Below are positions 8,267 to 17,274 of a stretch of DNA of 64,000 bases, piece by piece. The notes beneath the pieces are model-generated. The model saw nothing but the letters and a program-made list of their open reading frames with translations. It was not told the DNA's origin and ran no database searches. The DNA is taken from positions 254,610 through 318,609 of the forward strand of contig CAWJGF010000003.1 in the NCBI GenBank assembly GCA_963842335.1, in the 5' to 3' direction. This DNA comes from PALSA-600 sp963842335. Its GTDB lineage: Bacteria > Actinomycetota > Thermoleophilia > Gaiellales > Gaiellaceae. Position numbers and translations under genes: made by a program. Each line of letters begins with the position of its first letter. Position 1 is the stretch's first letter.

Positions 8267-9139
8267 CTACTCCCGGAGCGAAGCGGTAATCGCGGCGATG
8301 TGCTCGGGAGTCGAGCCGCAGCAGCCCCCGACAATGCGCGCGCCTTGGGCGACGTAGCCCGCGACGTGCGCTGCCAGGTCGTCCGGCCCGGCGTCGTAGA
8401 CCACGGCGTCGCGGACCATCCGCGGCACGCCGGCATTCGGCTTCACCCACAGCGGCAGCCCATTCGCCGCGCCGACCAACTCGTCGACGATCAGGTCGGT
8501 GTCGGCGAGCGACTTGCCGCAGTTGGCGCCGATCGCAGCAACGCCGAGCGGTGCGAACGCTTCGACAACCTGTGTCGGCGTCAGCCCCATCATGGTCTTC
8601 GTTCCCTGGTCGAAGCTGTAGGACACGACGACGGGCAGATCACTCGCGCTCCTGATCCCGGCCAATGCCCACAACCCTTCGTCGAGCGAGAAGAAGGTCT
8701 CCAGCACGAGCAGGTCGACGCCGCCCTCCGCCAGTGCGCGTGCCTGCTCGGCGTACGTGGCGAAGGCGAGGTCACGGGTCAGCGGGCCGAGTGGCTCGGT
8801 GAGATGACCCGTCGGCCCGAGCGAGCCCGCAACGAGCACGTCATCGCCCACCGCCTCGCGCGCGAGCTCTGCGGCCCGGCGATTGACCTCGACCGCACGG
8901 CCTGCGAGACGCTCGTCGGCGAGGCGCAGCGAAGTCCCTCCGAAGCTGCACGTGAGCACGAGCTCCGAACCAGCTCCCACGAACCGGCGGTGCAGCGCCT
9001 GAACGTTGCCAGGCTCGTCGACCACCCACTCCTCGGGCGCGACACCCGGCTCGATGCCCATGTTCTGGTAGTTCGTGCCGGTCGCACCGTCGGCGATAAG
9101 GACTGTGTGCTGGGCGAGCCGTTCGATGAACGACGGCAT
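8267..9139 (-). CDS. homocysteine S-methyltransferase family protein
   Basis: A 290-residue TIM-barrel of the Hcy-binding family (PF02574-type), equivalent to the N-terminal module of MetH or to BHMT. Early motif IADGATGTNYQNMG, zinc ligand region GANCGKS near residue 208, and the paired-cysteine zinc motif GGCCGSTPEHI near the C-terminus are all present. It is the last gene of the corrinoid operon; its ATG overlaps the fchA stop (ATGA). The methyl donor could be glycine betaine, as in BHMT, or the methylated corrinoid protein encoded upstream. Sequence alone does not decide. Confidence 0.82.
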   Translation of the reverse strand: MPSFIERLAQHTVLIADGATGTNYQNMGIEPGVAPEEWVVDEPGNVQALHRRFVGAGSELVLTCSFGGTSLRLADERLAGRAVEVNRRAAELAREAVGDDVLVAGSLGPTGHLTEPLGPLTRDLAFATYAEQARALAEGGVDLLVLETFFSLDEGLWALAGIRSASDLPVVVSYSFDQGTKTMMGLTPTQVVEAFAPLGVAAIGANCGKSLADTDLIVDELVGAANGLPLWVKPNAGVPRMVRDAVVYDAGPDDLAAHVAGYVAQGARIVGGCCGSTPEHIAAITASLRE

Positions 9140-9570
9140 CAGGCGTTCACCTCGGCGAGGCGACGTGCCACCCGCGCGGCGGCGCGGGCAAGCTCGGAGC
9201 CGGCCTCCGCGTCGCCGGCGACCGACGAGTGGAGTTGACCCCGTACCTGCTCGGCGAGGACGACGACCTGATCGGCGCACGCAGCGATCTCGTTCGGGAC
9301 GGCGATGATGCGCGCGCGCGTCTCGTCGGTACGCACGGCCATGAACGCGACATAGGCGGCGGAGTCCTCGTCAGCGAGCTCCGAGAGTCGCGACCAGAGC
9401 GCTTTCGCGTGCACCACCGCTTGCTCATCGCCGGCGAACCGACCGGCGAGCTCAACAAGCGCAGCTGCGAGTGCAGCCGTCATCGCAGTGGCGGCGCCGC
9501 TGGCCGGTGCGGGCGTGCGCTCGCCGAGGGCAGCCAGGAACTCACCGATTTGCAGGTTGCTGTAGCTCAT
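9139..9570 (-). CDS. fchA: methenyltetrahydrofolate cyclohydrolase (FchA / cyclodeaminase family)
   Basis: A 143-residue all-helical protein of the formiminotransferase-cyclodeaminase C-terminal family (PF04961-type). The family region TPAPASGAATAMTAALAAAL lies at residues 19-38; family members usually have PAPGGG here, so PASGAA is a mild variant. At about 140 residues it is shorter than the 200-residue clostridial FchA and may be a reduced form. It would interconvert methenyl- and 10-formyl-THF, supplying the step between MetF-derived methylene-THF and Fhs. It overlaps the GMC gene by 29 bases. Confidence 0.75.
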   Translation of the reverse strand: MSYSNLQIGEFLAALGERTPAPASGAATAMTAALAAALVELAGRFAGDEQAVVHAKALWSRLSELADEDSAAYVAFMAVRTDETRARIIAVPNEIAACADQVVVLAEQVRGQLHSSVAGDAEAGSELARAAARVARRLAEVNA

Positions 9571-11182
9571 GGCGGTAGAACGGAGCCTCCTCCGGCGGCA
9601 GCGGTGTGTTGCCGCGAATCAAATCCGCAGCCTTCTCGGCGACCATCATCACGGGCGCGTAGATATTGCCGTTCGTGACGAACGGAAAGACGCTCGCATC
9701 GACGACCCGCAACCCATCGAGCCCGTGCACGCGCATCGTCTCGGGGTCGACAACCGACGAGTCACCGACGCCCATTGCCGCGGTGCACGACGGGTGGAGC
9801 GCCGTCTCGGCGTCGTTCGCGACCCAGGCGAGGATCTCGTCGTCCGTCTCGACGCTCGCCCCCGGCGACAACTCGCCGCCGTTGAAGGGTGCGAACGCCG
9901 GCTGGCCGAGAATCGAGCGCGCCGCCCGGACGCTCTCGACCCACTCGCGCCGGTCCTGCTCGGTCGAGAGGTAGTTGAAGCGAAGTGAAGGGTGCACGCG
10001 CGGATTAGAGGACACGATCTTCACCGATCCTCGGGCATCCGAGTACATCGGGCCGACGTGCAGTTGATAACCATGGCCCTTGGGTGCCGTACCGTCGTAG
10101 CGGACGGCGATCGGCAGGAAATGGAACATCACGTTGGGATAGGCGACCTCGTCGTTCGAGCGGATGAAGCCTCCCGCCTCGAAGTGGTTCGTCGCGCCAG
10201 GGCCTGACTTGAAGAGCAGCCACTTCGCGCCGACGAGCGGCCGATTGCGCAACTTGAACGCAGGAGCGACCGTCACCGGGAGTTTCGAGGCGCACTGCAC
10301 GTAGACCTCGAGGTGATCCTGGAGGTTGTCCCCCACCCCCGGCAGATCGCGCACGACATCGATGCCGAGTGCGCCCAACTCATCCGCGGCGCCGACACCC
10401 GAGAGCTGCAGCAACTGCGGCGAGTTGATCGCGCCGCCGCAGAGGATCACCTCGCCTGCCCGAATCGTCTCGCCCTTCACCTGGACGCCGACGGCGCGGG
10501 TTCCCTCGAAGACGATGCGGTCGACGAAAGTACGCGTGCGCACCTCGAGATTCGGGCGGCTCATCGCCGGCCGCAGGTACGCGCGAGCCGCGCTGACGCG
10601 GCGGCCCTTGCGGATGTTGCGGTCGAACGTCGCGAAGCCTTCTTGTCGGAAACCGTTGACGTCGCTCGTCAGCGGATAGCCCGCCTCCTGCACCGCGTCG
10701 AAGAACGCCGCGAAGAGCGGTCCTTCGGCGGGGCCGCGCTCGAGCGGCAGCGGGCCGTCGCCGCCGCGCCACTCGTCGGCGCCCGCAAAGCAGGTCTCCA
10801 TGCGCTTGAAGTACGGCAGGCAGTGGGCGTAGTCCCAGCGCTCGAGGCCGGGCTCGGCGGCCCAGCGCTCGAAGTCGAGTGGATTGCCGCGCTGGAAGAT
10901 CATCCCGTTGATCGAACTCGAGCCGCCGAGCACCTTGCCGCGGGCGTGGAAGATGCGGCGGTTGTTCATGAAGGGCTCGGCCTCCGACTGGTACTTCCAG
11001 TCGTAGAAGCGGTTGCCGATCGGGAAGGAGAGCGCCGCCGGCATGTGGATGTAGAGATCCCACCAGGAGTCCGGCCGGCCCGCCTCCAGCACGAGGACGC
11101 GCGTGGCAGCGTCCTCCGTGAGCCGTGCCGCGAGCGCGCAGCCGGCCGAGCCCCCGCCGACGATCAGATAGTCGTACGTCAC
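9542..11182 (-). CDS. betA: GMC oxidoreductase, choline-dehydrogenase-like
   Basis: A 546-residue flavoprotein. The dinucleotide motif VGGGSAGCALAARL is at residues 8-21, GMC signature 1 is HARGKVLGGSSSINGM and signature 2 is GGAINSPQLLQLSGVG. The C-terminal catalytic pair is in ALHPSCTAAMG and PFVTNGNIYAPVMM. The length and the HPSCTAAMG form match choline dehydrogenase (BetA) closely. It would oxidise choline to betaine aldehyde. The downstream position of an aldehyde dehydrogenase in the same operon supports this. GTG at 11182 overlaps the upstream stop as GTGA. Another alcohol substrate remains possible. Confidence 0.83.
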   Translation of the reverse strand: MTYDYLIVGGGSAGCALAARLTEDAATRVLVLEAGRPDSWWDLYIHMPAALSFPIGNRFYDWKYQSEAEPFMNNRRIFHARGKVLGGSSSINGMIFQRGNPLDFERWAAEPGLERWDYAHCLPYFKRMETCFAGADEWRGGDGPLPLERGPAEGPLFAAFFDAVQEAGYPLTSDVNGFRQEGFATFDRNIRKGRRVSAARAYLRPAMSRPNLEVRTRTFVDRIVFEGTRAVGVQVKGETIRAGEVILCGGAINSPQLLQLSGVGAADELGALGIDVVRDLPGVGDNLQDHLEVYVQCASKLPVTVAPAFKLRNRPLVGAKWLLFKSGPGATNHFEAGGFIRSNDEVAYPNVMFHFLPIAVRYDGTAPKGHGYQLHVGPMYSDARGSVKIVSSNPRVHPSLRFNYLSTEQDRREWVESVRAARSILGQPAFAPFNGGELSPGASVETDDEILAWVANDAETALHPSCTAAMGVGDSSVVDPETMRVHGLDGLRVVDASVFPFVTNGNIYAPVMMVAEKAADLIRGNTPLPPEEAPFYRHELQQPANR

Positions 11183-12600
11183 GCGATCGTGACGGTCTGC
11201 AGCTCGGTGAAGGACTCCATCGGCGCGCTGCCGCCCACCCGCCCGATGCCGCTGGCGCTGCCAGAGCGCCCTCCGAAGGGCAGCTGCGGCTCCCAGTAGT
11301 TCGAGCTGTCGTTGATGTTCACCCAACCCGTGCGCACCTCGTCGGCGAAGCGAAGTCCCTTCGCGAGGTCGCGCGTGAAAATGGCCGAGAGCAAACCGTA
11401 CGGAGAAGCGTTGGTCAGCTCGATCGCATGCTCGAGCGAATCGATCGCAACGACAGGCGCGATCGGGCCGAAGGTCTCCTCGACCGCGACCAGTGCATCG
11501 GACGGAACCCCGTCGAGTACCGTCGCCTGCCAGTAGAGCTCGGTGGGGAAGCCGTCGGCGCGCTCACCGCCACTGACGATCGTCGCGCCGCGCTGCAGCG
11601 CGTCGGCGACGTGCTCGTCCATCTTCTCCGCGACGCCCGAATTGTTCAGCGGTCCCATCGTCGTGCCTTCGGCGAACGGGTCGCCGAGCACGACCCGGTC
11701 CGCGACGAGCGTCCTGAGCTTCTCGACGAAGGCCTCGCGCACGTCGCGGTGGACGAGCAGCCGCTCGCCGGCCGTGCAGCTCTGGCCTGCGCAGAGAAAG
11801 CAGGCGGTGACGGTCGCCTCGGCAGCAAGGTCGAGGTCGGCGTCGTCCAGGACGACGACCGGGCCGTTGCCGCCGAGCTCGAGTACGACGGCCTTCCCCG
11901 CTGCCGCTTCGGCCACCCTGCGGCCGGTCTCGGTCGAGCCGATGAAGCCGACGCCGTGCGTGCCCGGGTTGCGGGCGATCTCGTCGCCAACCGTGGAGCC
12001 AGGCCCGGTGACGAGGTTGAAGACCCCGGGCGGAAGGTCGGCTTCGACGACGCACTGCGCGAGCGCAACGGCTGCGACCGCCGTCGAGGATGCCGGCGTC
12101 CAGACCACGGTGTTGCCCGAGGCGAGCGCCGGCGCGATCAGCTCGGCCGGCATCGTGTACGGCCAGTTCCACGGCGTGATCACGCCGATCACGCCGCGCG
12201 GGCGCCGCACGAGCAGCACGCGCTTGCCGGGCGACATCGAGTTCGGAAGCCGCCCCTCGAGCCGCTTGCCGTCCTCGGCGGCGTTACGCCAGTACGCGAT
12301 CAGCTCCTCGACCTCGTCACGCGACTCGTGCAGAGGCTTGCCCTGGTCGAGGGTCAGCGTGTGCGCAAGCTCGTCGCGGCGGCGCTCGATCGCGTCGCCG
12401 ACGCGGTTCATCGCTGCGGCCCGCTCGAATGCCGTCAGCCGCGCCCAGGAGTCCGCCGCGCGATTCGCCGCACCGATCGCGAGCTGCGCGTCGTCGCGGC
12501 CGCCCTGTGGGACCTCGGCGATGTCCTCGCCCGTCGCGGGCGAGGCAGCCGTGAACGTCTCGCCCGAGAGCGCGCTCGTCCACCGGCCGTCCACAAACAT
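11179..12600 (-). CDS. betB: betaine-aldehyde-dehydrogenase-like aldehyde dehydrogenase
   Basis: NAD(P)-dependent aldehyde dehydrogenase of 473 residues. Key sites are the Asn-containing TPWNWPYTMP, GFIGSTETGRRV, the general-base glutamate in LELGGNGP and the catalytic cysteine in CAGQSCTAGERLL; the C-terminal EETFGPIAP is also present. With the adjacent choline-dehydrogenase-like gene it would make glycine betaine. ATG at 12600 is one base past the MttB stop and gives a normal N-terminus (MFVDGRW). A TTG at 12612 is a longer alternative. The betaine aldehyde assignment rests on context. Confidence 0.85.
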   Translation of the reverse strand: MFVDGRWTSALSGETFTAASPATGEDIAEVPQGGRDDAQLAIGAANRAADSWARLTAFERAAAMNRVGDAIERRRDELAHTLTLDQGKPLHESRDEVEELIAYWRNAAEDGKRLEGRLPNSMSPGKRVLLVRRPRGVIGVITPWNWPYTMPAELIAPALASGNTVVWTPASSTAVAAVALAQCVVEADLPPGVFNLVTGPGSTVGDEIARNPGTHGVGFIGSTETGRRVAEAAAGKAVVLELGGNGPVVVLDDADLDLAAEATVTACFLCAGQSCTAGERLLVHRDVREAFVEKLRTLVADRVVLGDPFAEGTTMGPLNNSGVAEKMDEHVADALQRGATIVSGGERADGFPTELYWQATVLDGVPSDALVAVEETFGPIAPVVAIDSLEHAIELTNASPYGLLSAIFTRDLAKGLRFADEVRTGWVNINDSSNYWEPQLPFGGRSGSASGIGRVGGSAPMESFTELQTVTIA

Positions 12601-12601
12601 C

Positions 12602-14050
12602 TCAGTCGCCAAGTTCCGTGCGCCTGCGATCGACGTAGGCCTTCAACTGGTCCTTGAGGTCGCCTTCGAGCGCAGGCTCCTCGTACTCCTCGATCGTCTT
12701 GTGCCAGACGTCCGACGCGCGGGCGGCCGCGTCCTTGCCGCCGTTTCGGTTCCACCGCTCGTAGTTCTCCGTCGAGGACAGAAGAGGCCGGTAGAAGCAC
12801 TCGCGGAAGCGCTCGAGCGTGTGCACCGCGCCGAGGAAGTGGCCGCCCTGCCCCACCTCCTGATGGGCGCTGTAGGCGAGCGTCTCCTCGTTGATCTCGA
12901 GCGGCTGGAAGACGTGCTGCAGCATCCGCAGCATCTCGACATCGACGATGAACTTCTCGTAGCACGAGACGAGCCCCGACTCGAGCCAGCCGGCAGAGTG
13001 CATGACGAAGTTCGTGCCGGCGAGGAACGTCGGCCAGAGCGTCATCGCGGCCTCGTAGGCGGCCTGGGCGTCAACGGTCTGTGAAGCGGTCAGCGCTCCG
13101 CCGCCACGGAACGGCAGGCCGTAGTGCCGCGCGATCTGGCCGGTGCAGAGCAAGCCGACTGCCGATTCGGGCGTGCCGAAGCTCGGCGAGCCGGATTGCA
13201 TGTCGGTGTTCGAGAGGAACGAGCCGAAGACGACAGGCGCCCCTGGACGAATCGTCTGCACGAGCGCGATCCCTGCGAGCGCCTCGGCGACCTGCTGGGC
13301 GAGCGAGGCCGCGACCGACACGGGGGACATCGCGCCCATCAGCAGGAACGGCGTGATCACGAGCGCCTGATTCGCCTTTGCGTAGGCGTGGAGTGCGTCC
13401 AACATCCGCTCGTCGTAGCGAAGCGGCGAGTTGACGTTGATCAGGCTGATGATCGCAGGTGTCTGCTCGAGCGACTCGCGGCCCAGAACCATTTCCGCCA
13501 TGGCAATGGTGTCCTCGGCGTTCGGCCCGGAGGTGACCGAACCCATGAACGGCTTGTCCGAGAGCGTCATGAGCGCGTAGACCATGTCGAGGTGCCGCGA
13601 ATCGAGCGGCTTATCGTTCGGCTCGCAGATCGTCCCGCCGGGCGTGTCGAGCTGCGGGAACGCCTGCGAAAGCCGGACGAGGTTCTCGAAGTCCGCGTAC
13701 GTCGCCTCACGCCGCTCGATCCCTTCGCGCACGAACGGGCACCCGTACACGGCACCGAACGCCATGTGCTTGCCGCCGATGTGAATGTTGTTCGCTGGAT
13801 TGCGCGCCTGGAGATCGAACTCGCGCGGCGCCTTCGCGACCTGCTCGAGGATCCAATCCGGGTCGAGCTTGACGAGCTGGCCGTCGACCTTCTGACCCGC
13901 TGCTTCAAGCAGCGCGACCGTCGGCTCGTGCGGCTCCGACGTCCCGAATTCGATGCCCAGGTCGGAGACGATTCGGCGCCAGCCGCGCTCGAGCTCCTGC
14001 ATCGAATGCTCGTCGAGGATCTCGTAGCGCGGTAGCTCATTGACGAGCAT
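12602..14050 (-). CDS. MttB-family (non-pyrrolysine) quaternary-amine:corrinoid methyltransferase
   Basis: A 482-residue member of the trimethylamine methyltransferase MttB superfamily. There is no in-frame TAG, so it belongs to the non-pyrrolysine branch, whose characterised members demethylate glycine betaine (Desulfitobacterium MtgB), proline betaine or carnitine. Visible landmarks are MAFGAVYGCPFVREG, the glycine-rich GLPFRGGGALTASQ where the pyrrolysine of true MttB would be nearby, and AHQEVGQGGHFLGAVHT near the C-terminus. With choline oxidation genes on one side and a betaine importer nearby, glycine betaine is the best guess. It would methylate the corrinoid protein encoded at 18521-19186. 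Confidence 0.88.
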   Translation of the reverse strand: MLVNELPRYEILDEHSMQELERGWRRIVSDLGIEFGTSEPHEPTVALLEAAGQKVDGQLVKLDPDWILEQVAKAPREFDLQARNPANNIHIGGKHMAFGAVYGCPFVREGIERREATYADFENLVRLSQAFPQLDTPGGTICEPNDKPLDSRHLDMVYALMTLSDKPFMGSVTSGPNAEDTIAMAEMVLGRESLEQTPAIISLINVNSPLRYDERMLDALHAYAKANQALVITPFLLMGAMSPVSVAASLAQQVAEALAGIALVQTIRPGAPVVFGSFLSNTDMQSGSPSFGTPESAVGLLCTGQIARHYGLPFRGGGALTASQTVDAQAAYEAAMTLWPTFLAGTNFVMHSAGWLESGLVSCYEKFIVDVEMLRMLQHVFQPLEINEETLAYSAHQEVGQGGHFLGAVHTLERFRECFYRPLLSSTENYERWNRNGGKDAAARASDVWHKTIEEYEEPALEGDLKDQLKAYVDRRRTELGD

Positions 14051-14597
14051 TGAGTATTCCTTCCGTGAATGTTGGTGAGGTGCTCAGGAGGTGTTCGAGC
14101 GCGCGTTCGAGCCGGTGGTCGCCGGTCTCGCGGACTTCGAGCGGCAGTCCGAGCCTGTCGGCGGCGGCCTCCGCCTTTGCCTGCAGCTCGGCGGTCGGTG
14201 ACTGTGCGAGCCAGACGACACGCTCATAGTGGCGGAAGTAGTCGTCTCGCAGCTCCGGGTGGCGGTCGAGACCGAGGCCACGCCATACGACGCGGTCGAA
14301 CGAGCGCACCAGGAAGTCGGTCAGGTAGTAGGTGCCGAGCTCATGTTCCATGCCGCCGAAGAGCTGGTAGCAGTCGGCGCCGGGCAGCCGCGGCAGCTCG
14401 TCCAGGGCGCCGCGCGTCCCACAGTCGGCGTACGCGACGACGTCGCCGCCGGCGGCGTCGACCGCTGCGCGAATGCGTTCGGGGCGGTTGTGCAGCTCGG
14501 GCGGCAGCGGGCGCACCTCGATGTCCCAGCCGCGGCGCTTCGCGATCTGATCGATGTGCAACGCCAGCGCGCCGCAGGCAACGACGACTTTCGTCAC
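14037..14597 (-). CDS. DUF1638-type protein of unknown function
   Basis: A 186-residue protein matching the DUF1638 family in N-terminus (VVVACGALALHI), central YADCGTRGALDELP and FGGMEHELGTYYLTDFLVRS. Cys, Asp, Gln, His and Glu in these blocks look like a metal or small-molecule site. The family often sits in MttB/corrinoid clusters, but no function is established. It overlaps the MttB gene by 14 bases and the RamA-like gene by four, so it is part of the operon. A role in loading or repairing the corrinoid protein is only a guess. Confidence 0.78.
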   Translation of the reverse strand: MTKVVVACGALALHIDQIAKRRGWDIEVRPLPPELHNRPERIRAAVDAAGGDVVAYADCGTRGALDELPRLPGADCYQLFGGMEHELGTYYLTDFLVRSFDRVVWRGLGLDRHPELRDDYFRHYERVVWLAQSPTAELQAKAEAAADRLGLPLEVRETGDHRLERALEHLLSTSPTFTEGILNARQ

Positions 14598-16420
14598 GCG
14601 GGGAACGACAGCTGGTCGATGAACAGGTCGTTGAAGTCGGTGCGGCCGGAGAGCTCGACGTAGTCGACCTCGTCGAGGACGGCCGCCGCTGCCGCGCGCT
14701 CGTTCACCGAAAGCGCCGCGATCTTCGCGCCCTCGCCGGCCACGTTGCCGGCCGCGACGATCCGCGTCAGTGCGAGCTTCGGTACGAGCCCGATCTTCAC
14801 CGCGCTTGCCGCGGTCAGATACGAGCCGAATGACCCGCCGAGGAGCACCTGCGAGATCTCCGCTGGATCGACGCCCATGTCGTTGCAGAGGATCTGCCAG
14901 CCTGTCGCGATCGACGCCTTCGCGAACTGCAGCTCACGCACATCACGCTGCGAGAGAAAGACGTCGTCGTGGAGGTAGAAGACGTTCTCCTCGCCGATCT
15001 TGCCAAGACGGGGCGACGAGCCGAGCACGAAGCGGCCCGAATGATCGAGGATCCCGGCGCCGACGAGCTCGGCGACCGCGTCGACGAGCCCGGAGCCGCA
15101 CAGGCCAACCGCCTCGACGTCACCGATCACGGTCAGTTGCACGTCGTCTCCGACGATCCGCACTCCTTCGATCGCGCCCTCGGCCGCGCGCATGCCGCAG
15201 CGGATCTGTGCCGCCTCGAACGCCGGGCCTGCCGGCGCAGCGGTCGCGAGCGCTCGCGCGGATGAGCCGAGCACGATCTCCGAGTTCGTGCCGACGTCGA
15301 TGAAGAGCCGCGTGCGCTTGTCGAGCGTCAGCCCGGTCGCGAGGATGCCGGCGACGATGTCCGGGCCGACATACGCGCCCAGAGCGGGGAACAGCACGGC
15401 CGGCGCGCGCTCGTGCACCGAAACGCCGAAGTCGGTTGCCTTTGCCTCCGGGAGGCGGCGGGCGATGATCGTGAACGGAGCCATCGAGAGCGGCTCGGGA
15501 TCGATCCCGAGCGCGAGCTGCAGCATCGTCATGTTCCCGGCGACGACGATCTCGTAGACCTCGGCCGGATCGACACCGGCCTCCTCGCACACCTCGGTCG
15601 TCAGCGTCATCAAGGTCTCGTGGGCGCGGTCGCGCAGCGTCCCGAGCGCGGTCGGATCCATCATCGTCGCGCTGATGCGCGAGATCACATCCGCGCCGAA
15701 CGGCTGCTGCGCGTTCAGCATCGAGCTGACGGCGGCCGGCTGGCCCGTCTCGAGGTCGATCAGCGTCGCGACGACGGTCGTCGTGCCGAGGTCGTAAGCG
15801 ATTGCGTGCCTTCGCGCCGACGTATCGCCGGCTTCGACGTCGACGAGCAGGTCGTCGACGAACACGGCGGTGACCTTCCAGTCGGCGCCGCGCAACGTGT
15901 GGCCGAGCGTGCGCAAGAGCTCGATCGGCACACGGAGCTCGACATCGTCCATCGCTTGCAGCACGCGCTCGAGATCCGACACCTGATCCTCGAGCGTCGG
16001 CTCGCTCAGCTCGAGGTAGCGCTTCTGGACGGCCGGACGAAGGATGACGTGGCGACCGACCCCGGCAAGCGCGGCCTTCGGCCGGGTCTGGAGCGGCGGC
16101 ACCTCGACCACGAGATCGACTTCGGCCTGCGCACGACAGGCGAGGCGCCAGCCCGCCTTCAACTCCTCGGCCGTGAACGCCCGCGGATCGACCGTCGAAA
16201 TCGCCTGTTCGCCGGACGCCACCCGCACCTTGCACTTCTTGCAGGTGCCATGACCGCCGCACGTGGAGTCGATCGCGATCCCGTTCCAGCTGGCCCCGTC
16301 GAACAGCGTCGTGCCCGCGGGCACGCGCGTCTCCTTGACAGCCCCGTCTGCCTGCTCGAAGACGAGCCGTACTCGATCCGGATGAACGTGGTCGAGCACC
16401 GGCTGCGGCTCCGCGTTCAC
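14594..16420 (-). CDS. RamA-like ASKHA corrinoid activation protein with 2Fe-2S domain
   Basis: A 608-residue protein that would reduce inactive Co(II) corrinoid back to Co(I) using ATP. The N-terminal ferredoxin-like domain has STCGGHGTCKKCKV and a fourth Cys in WRLACRAQ. The C-terminal two-thirds is an ASKHA ATPase fold with YDLGTTTVVATLID, IVVAGNMTM and LFIDVGTNSEIV. GTG at 16420 overlaps the upstream stop (GTGA); an in-frame start 54 bases earlier is less likely. Unlike archaeal RamA the iron-sulfur domain is N-terminal 2Fe-2S, as in bacterial corrinoid activators. Confidence 0.88.
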   Translation of the reverse strand: MNAEPQPVLDHVHPDRVRLVFEQADGAVKETRVPAGTTLFDGASWNGIAIDSTCGGHGTCKKCKVRVASGEQAISTVDPRAFTAEELKAGWRLACRAQAEVDLVVEVPPLQTRPKAALAGVGRHVILRPAVQKRYLELSEPTLEDQVSDLERVLQAMDDVELRVPIELLRTLGHTLRGADWKVTAVFVDDLLVDVEAGDTSARRHAIAYDLGTTTVVATLIDLETGQPAAVSSMLNAQQPFGADVISRISATMMDPTALGTLRDRAHETLMTLTTEVCEEAGVDPAEVYEIVVAGNMTMLQLALGIDPEPLSMAPFTIIARRLPEAKATDFGVSVHERAPAVLFPALGAYVGPDIVAGILATGLTLDKRTRLFIDVGTNSEIVLGSSARALATAAPAGPAFEAAQIRCGMRAAEGAIEGVRIVGDDVQLTVIGDVEAVGLCGSGLVDAVAELVGAGILDHSGRFVLGSSPRLGKIGEENVFYLHDDVFLSQRDVRELQFAKASIATGWQILCNDMGVDPAEISQVLLGGSFGSYLTAASAVKIGLVPKLALTRIVAAGNVAGEGAKIAALSVNERAAAAAVLDEVDYVELSGRTDFNDLFIDQLSFPA

Positions 16421-17274
16421 GCGGCTGCGGCCGCCTTCTTCGCGCGCCACGCGGCGATCCAGGCCGCTCCCCACTCGTCGTGGCCGAGGAGAAAGTCGGT
16501 CGCGCGCACCGCTTCGACGATCTCCTGCGAGCGGGCATCCATGATCGCGCTGGTCAGCCCGTGGCTGGCGGCGATCGCGAGGAATCCCGCTCCGAGTGTC
16601 TCTCGCCCGGGTAGCCCGAAGGAGGTGTTCGACGCGCCGCAGGTCATGTTCACGCCGAGGTCGTCGCGGATCAGCCGCACCGTCTCGAGGAACAACGTGA
16701 CGGCGCGCGGTTCGGCGCCGACCGGCATCGCAAGCGGATCGATCAGGACGTCCTCGGGAGGAATGCCGTAGTCACCGGCGACCGAGACGATCTTGCGCGC
16801 GACCTCGAGCCGGCGTTCCGGCTCCATCGGGATCTCGTCGTCGTTCGCGAGGCCGATCACCGCCGCGCCGTACTTCGCGACGATCGGCAGGATCGCTTCG
16901 AGACGCTCGTCCTCGCCGGTGACGGAGTTCACGAGCGCCTTGCCCTGGTAGGCACCGAGACCGGCCTCGAGTGCCTCGATCACCGAGGAGTCGATGCACA
17001 GGGGCAGGTCCGTCAAACCCTGCACCAGTGGGATCGCCGAACGCATCAGCTCGATCTCGTCAGCCAGTGGATCGCCGACGTTGACGTCGAGCATGTCCGC
17101 GCCCCCTGCGATCTGCTGCGCGACGTCGATCTCGAGACGAGAGAGATCGCCCTGCTGCAATTCCGCCTGAAACGTCTTTCGCCCGGTCGGGTTGATGCGT
17201 TCCCCAATCACGCAGAACGCGCGCTCGGGTCCGATCACCACCGTCCTAGACGGCGATTCGAGAACTGTTTCCAC
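16417..17274 (-). CDS. methyltetrahydrofolate:corrinoid methyltransferase (MtgA/MeTr-like, pterin-binding)
   Basis: A 285-residue TIM barrel of the pterin-binding family. Motifs are VIGERINPTGRK (residues 23-34), the folate-site DMLDVNVGDP, PLCIDSSVIEAL, LVNSVTGE, DPLAMPVG and GASNTSFGLPGR. This set matches methyltetrahydrofolate:corrinoid/iron-sulfur protein methyltransferases rather than dihydropteroate synthase. Working with the MttB homologue it would take the methyl group from the corrinoid protein to tetrahydrofolate, as MtgA does in Desulfitobacterium. It overlaps metF upstream by 29 bases. Confidence 0.88.
   Translation of the reverse strand: METVLESPSRTVVIGPERAFCVIGERINPTGRKTFQAELQQGDLSRLEIDVAQQIAGGADMLDVNVGDPLADEIELMRSAIPLVQGLTDLPLCIDSSVIEALEAGLGAYQGKALVNSVTGEDERLEAILPIVAKYGAAVIGLANDDEIPMEPERRLEVARKIVSVAGDYGIPPEDVLIDPLAMPVGAEPRAVTLFLETVRLIRDDLGVNMTCGASNTSFGLPGRETLGAGFLAIAASHGLTSAIMDARSQEIVEAVRATDFLLGHDEWGAAWIAAWRAKKAAAAA

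Noticed and set aside
12602..14050. Pyrrolysine in the MttB homologue
   Set aside because: There is no in-frame TAG; the frame is open for 482 codons.
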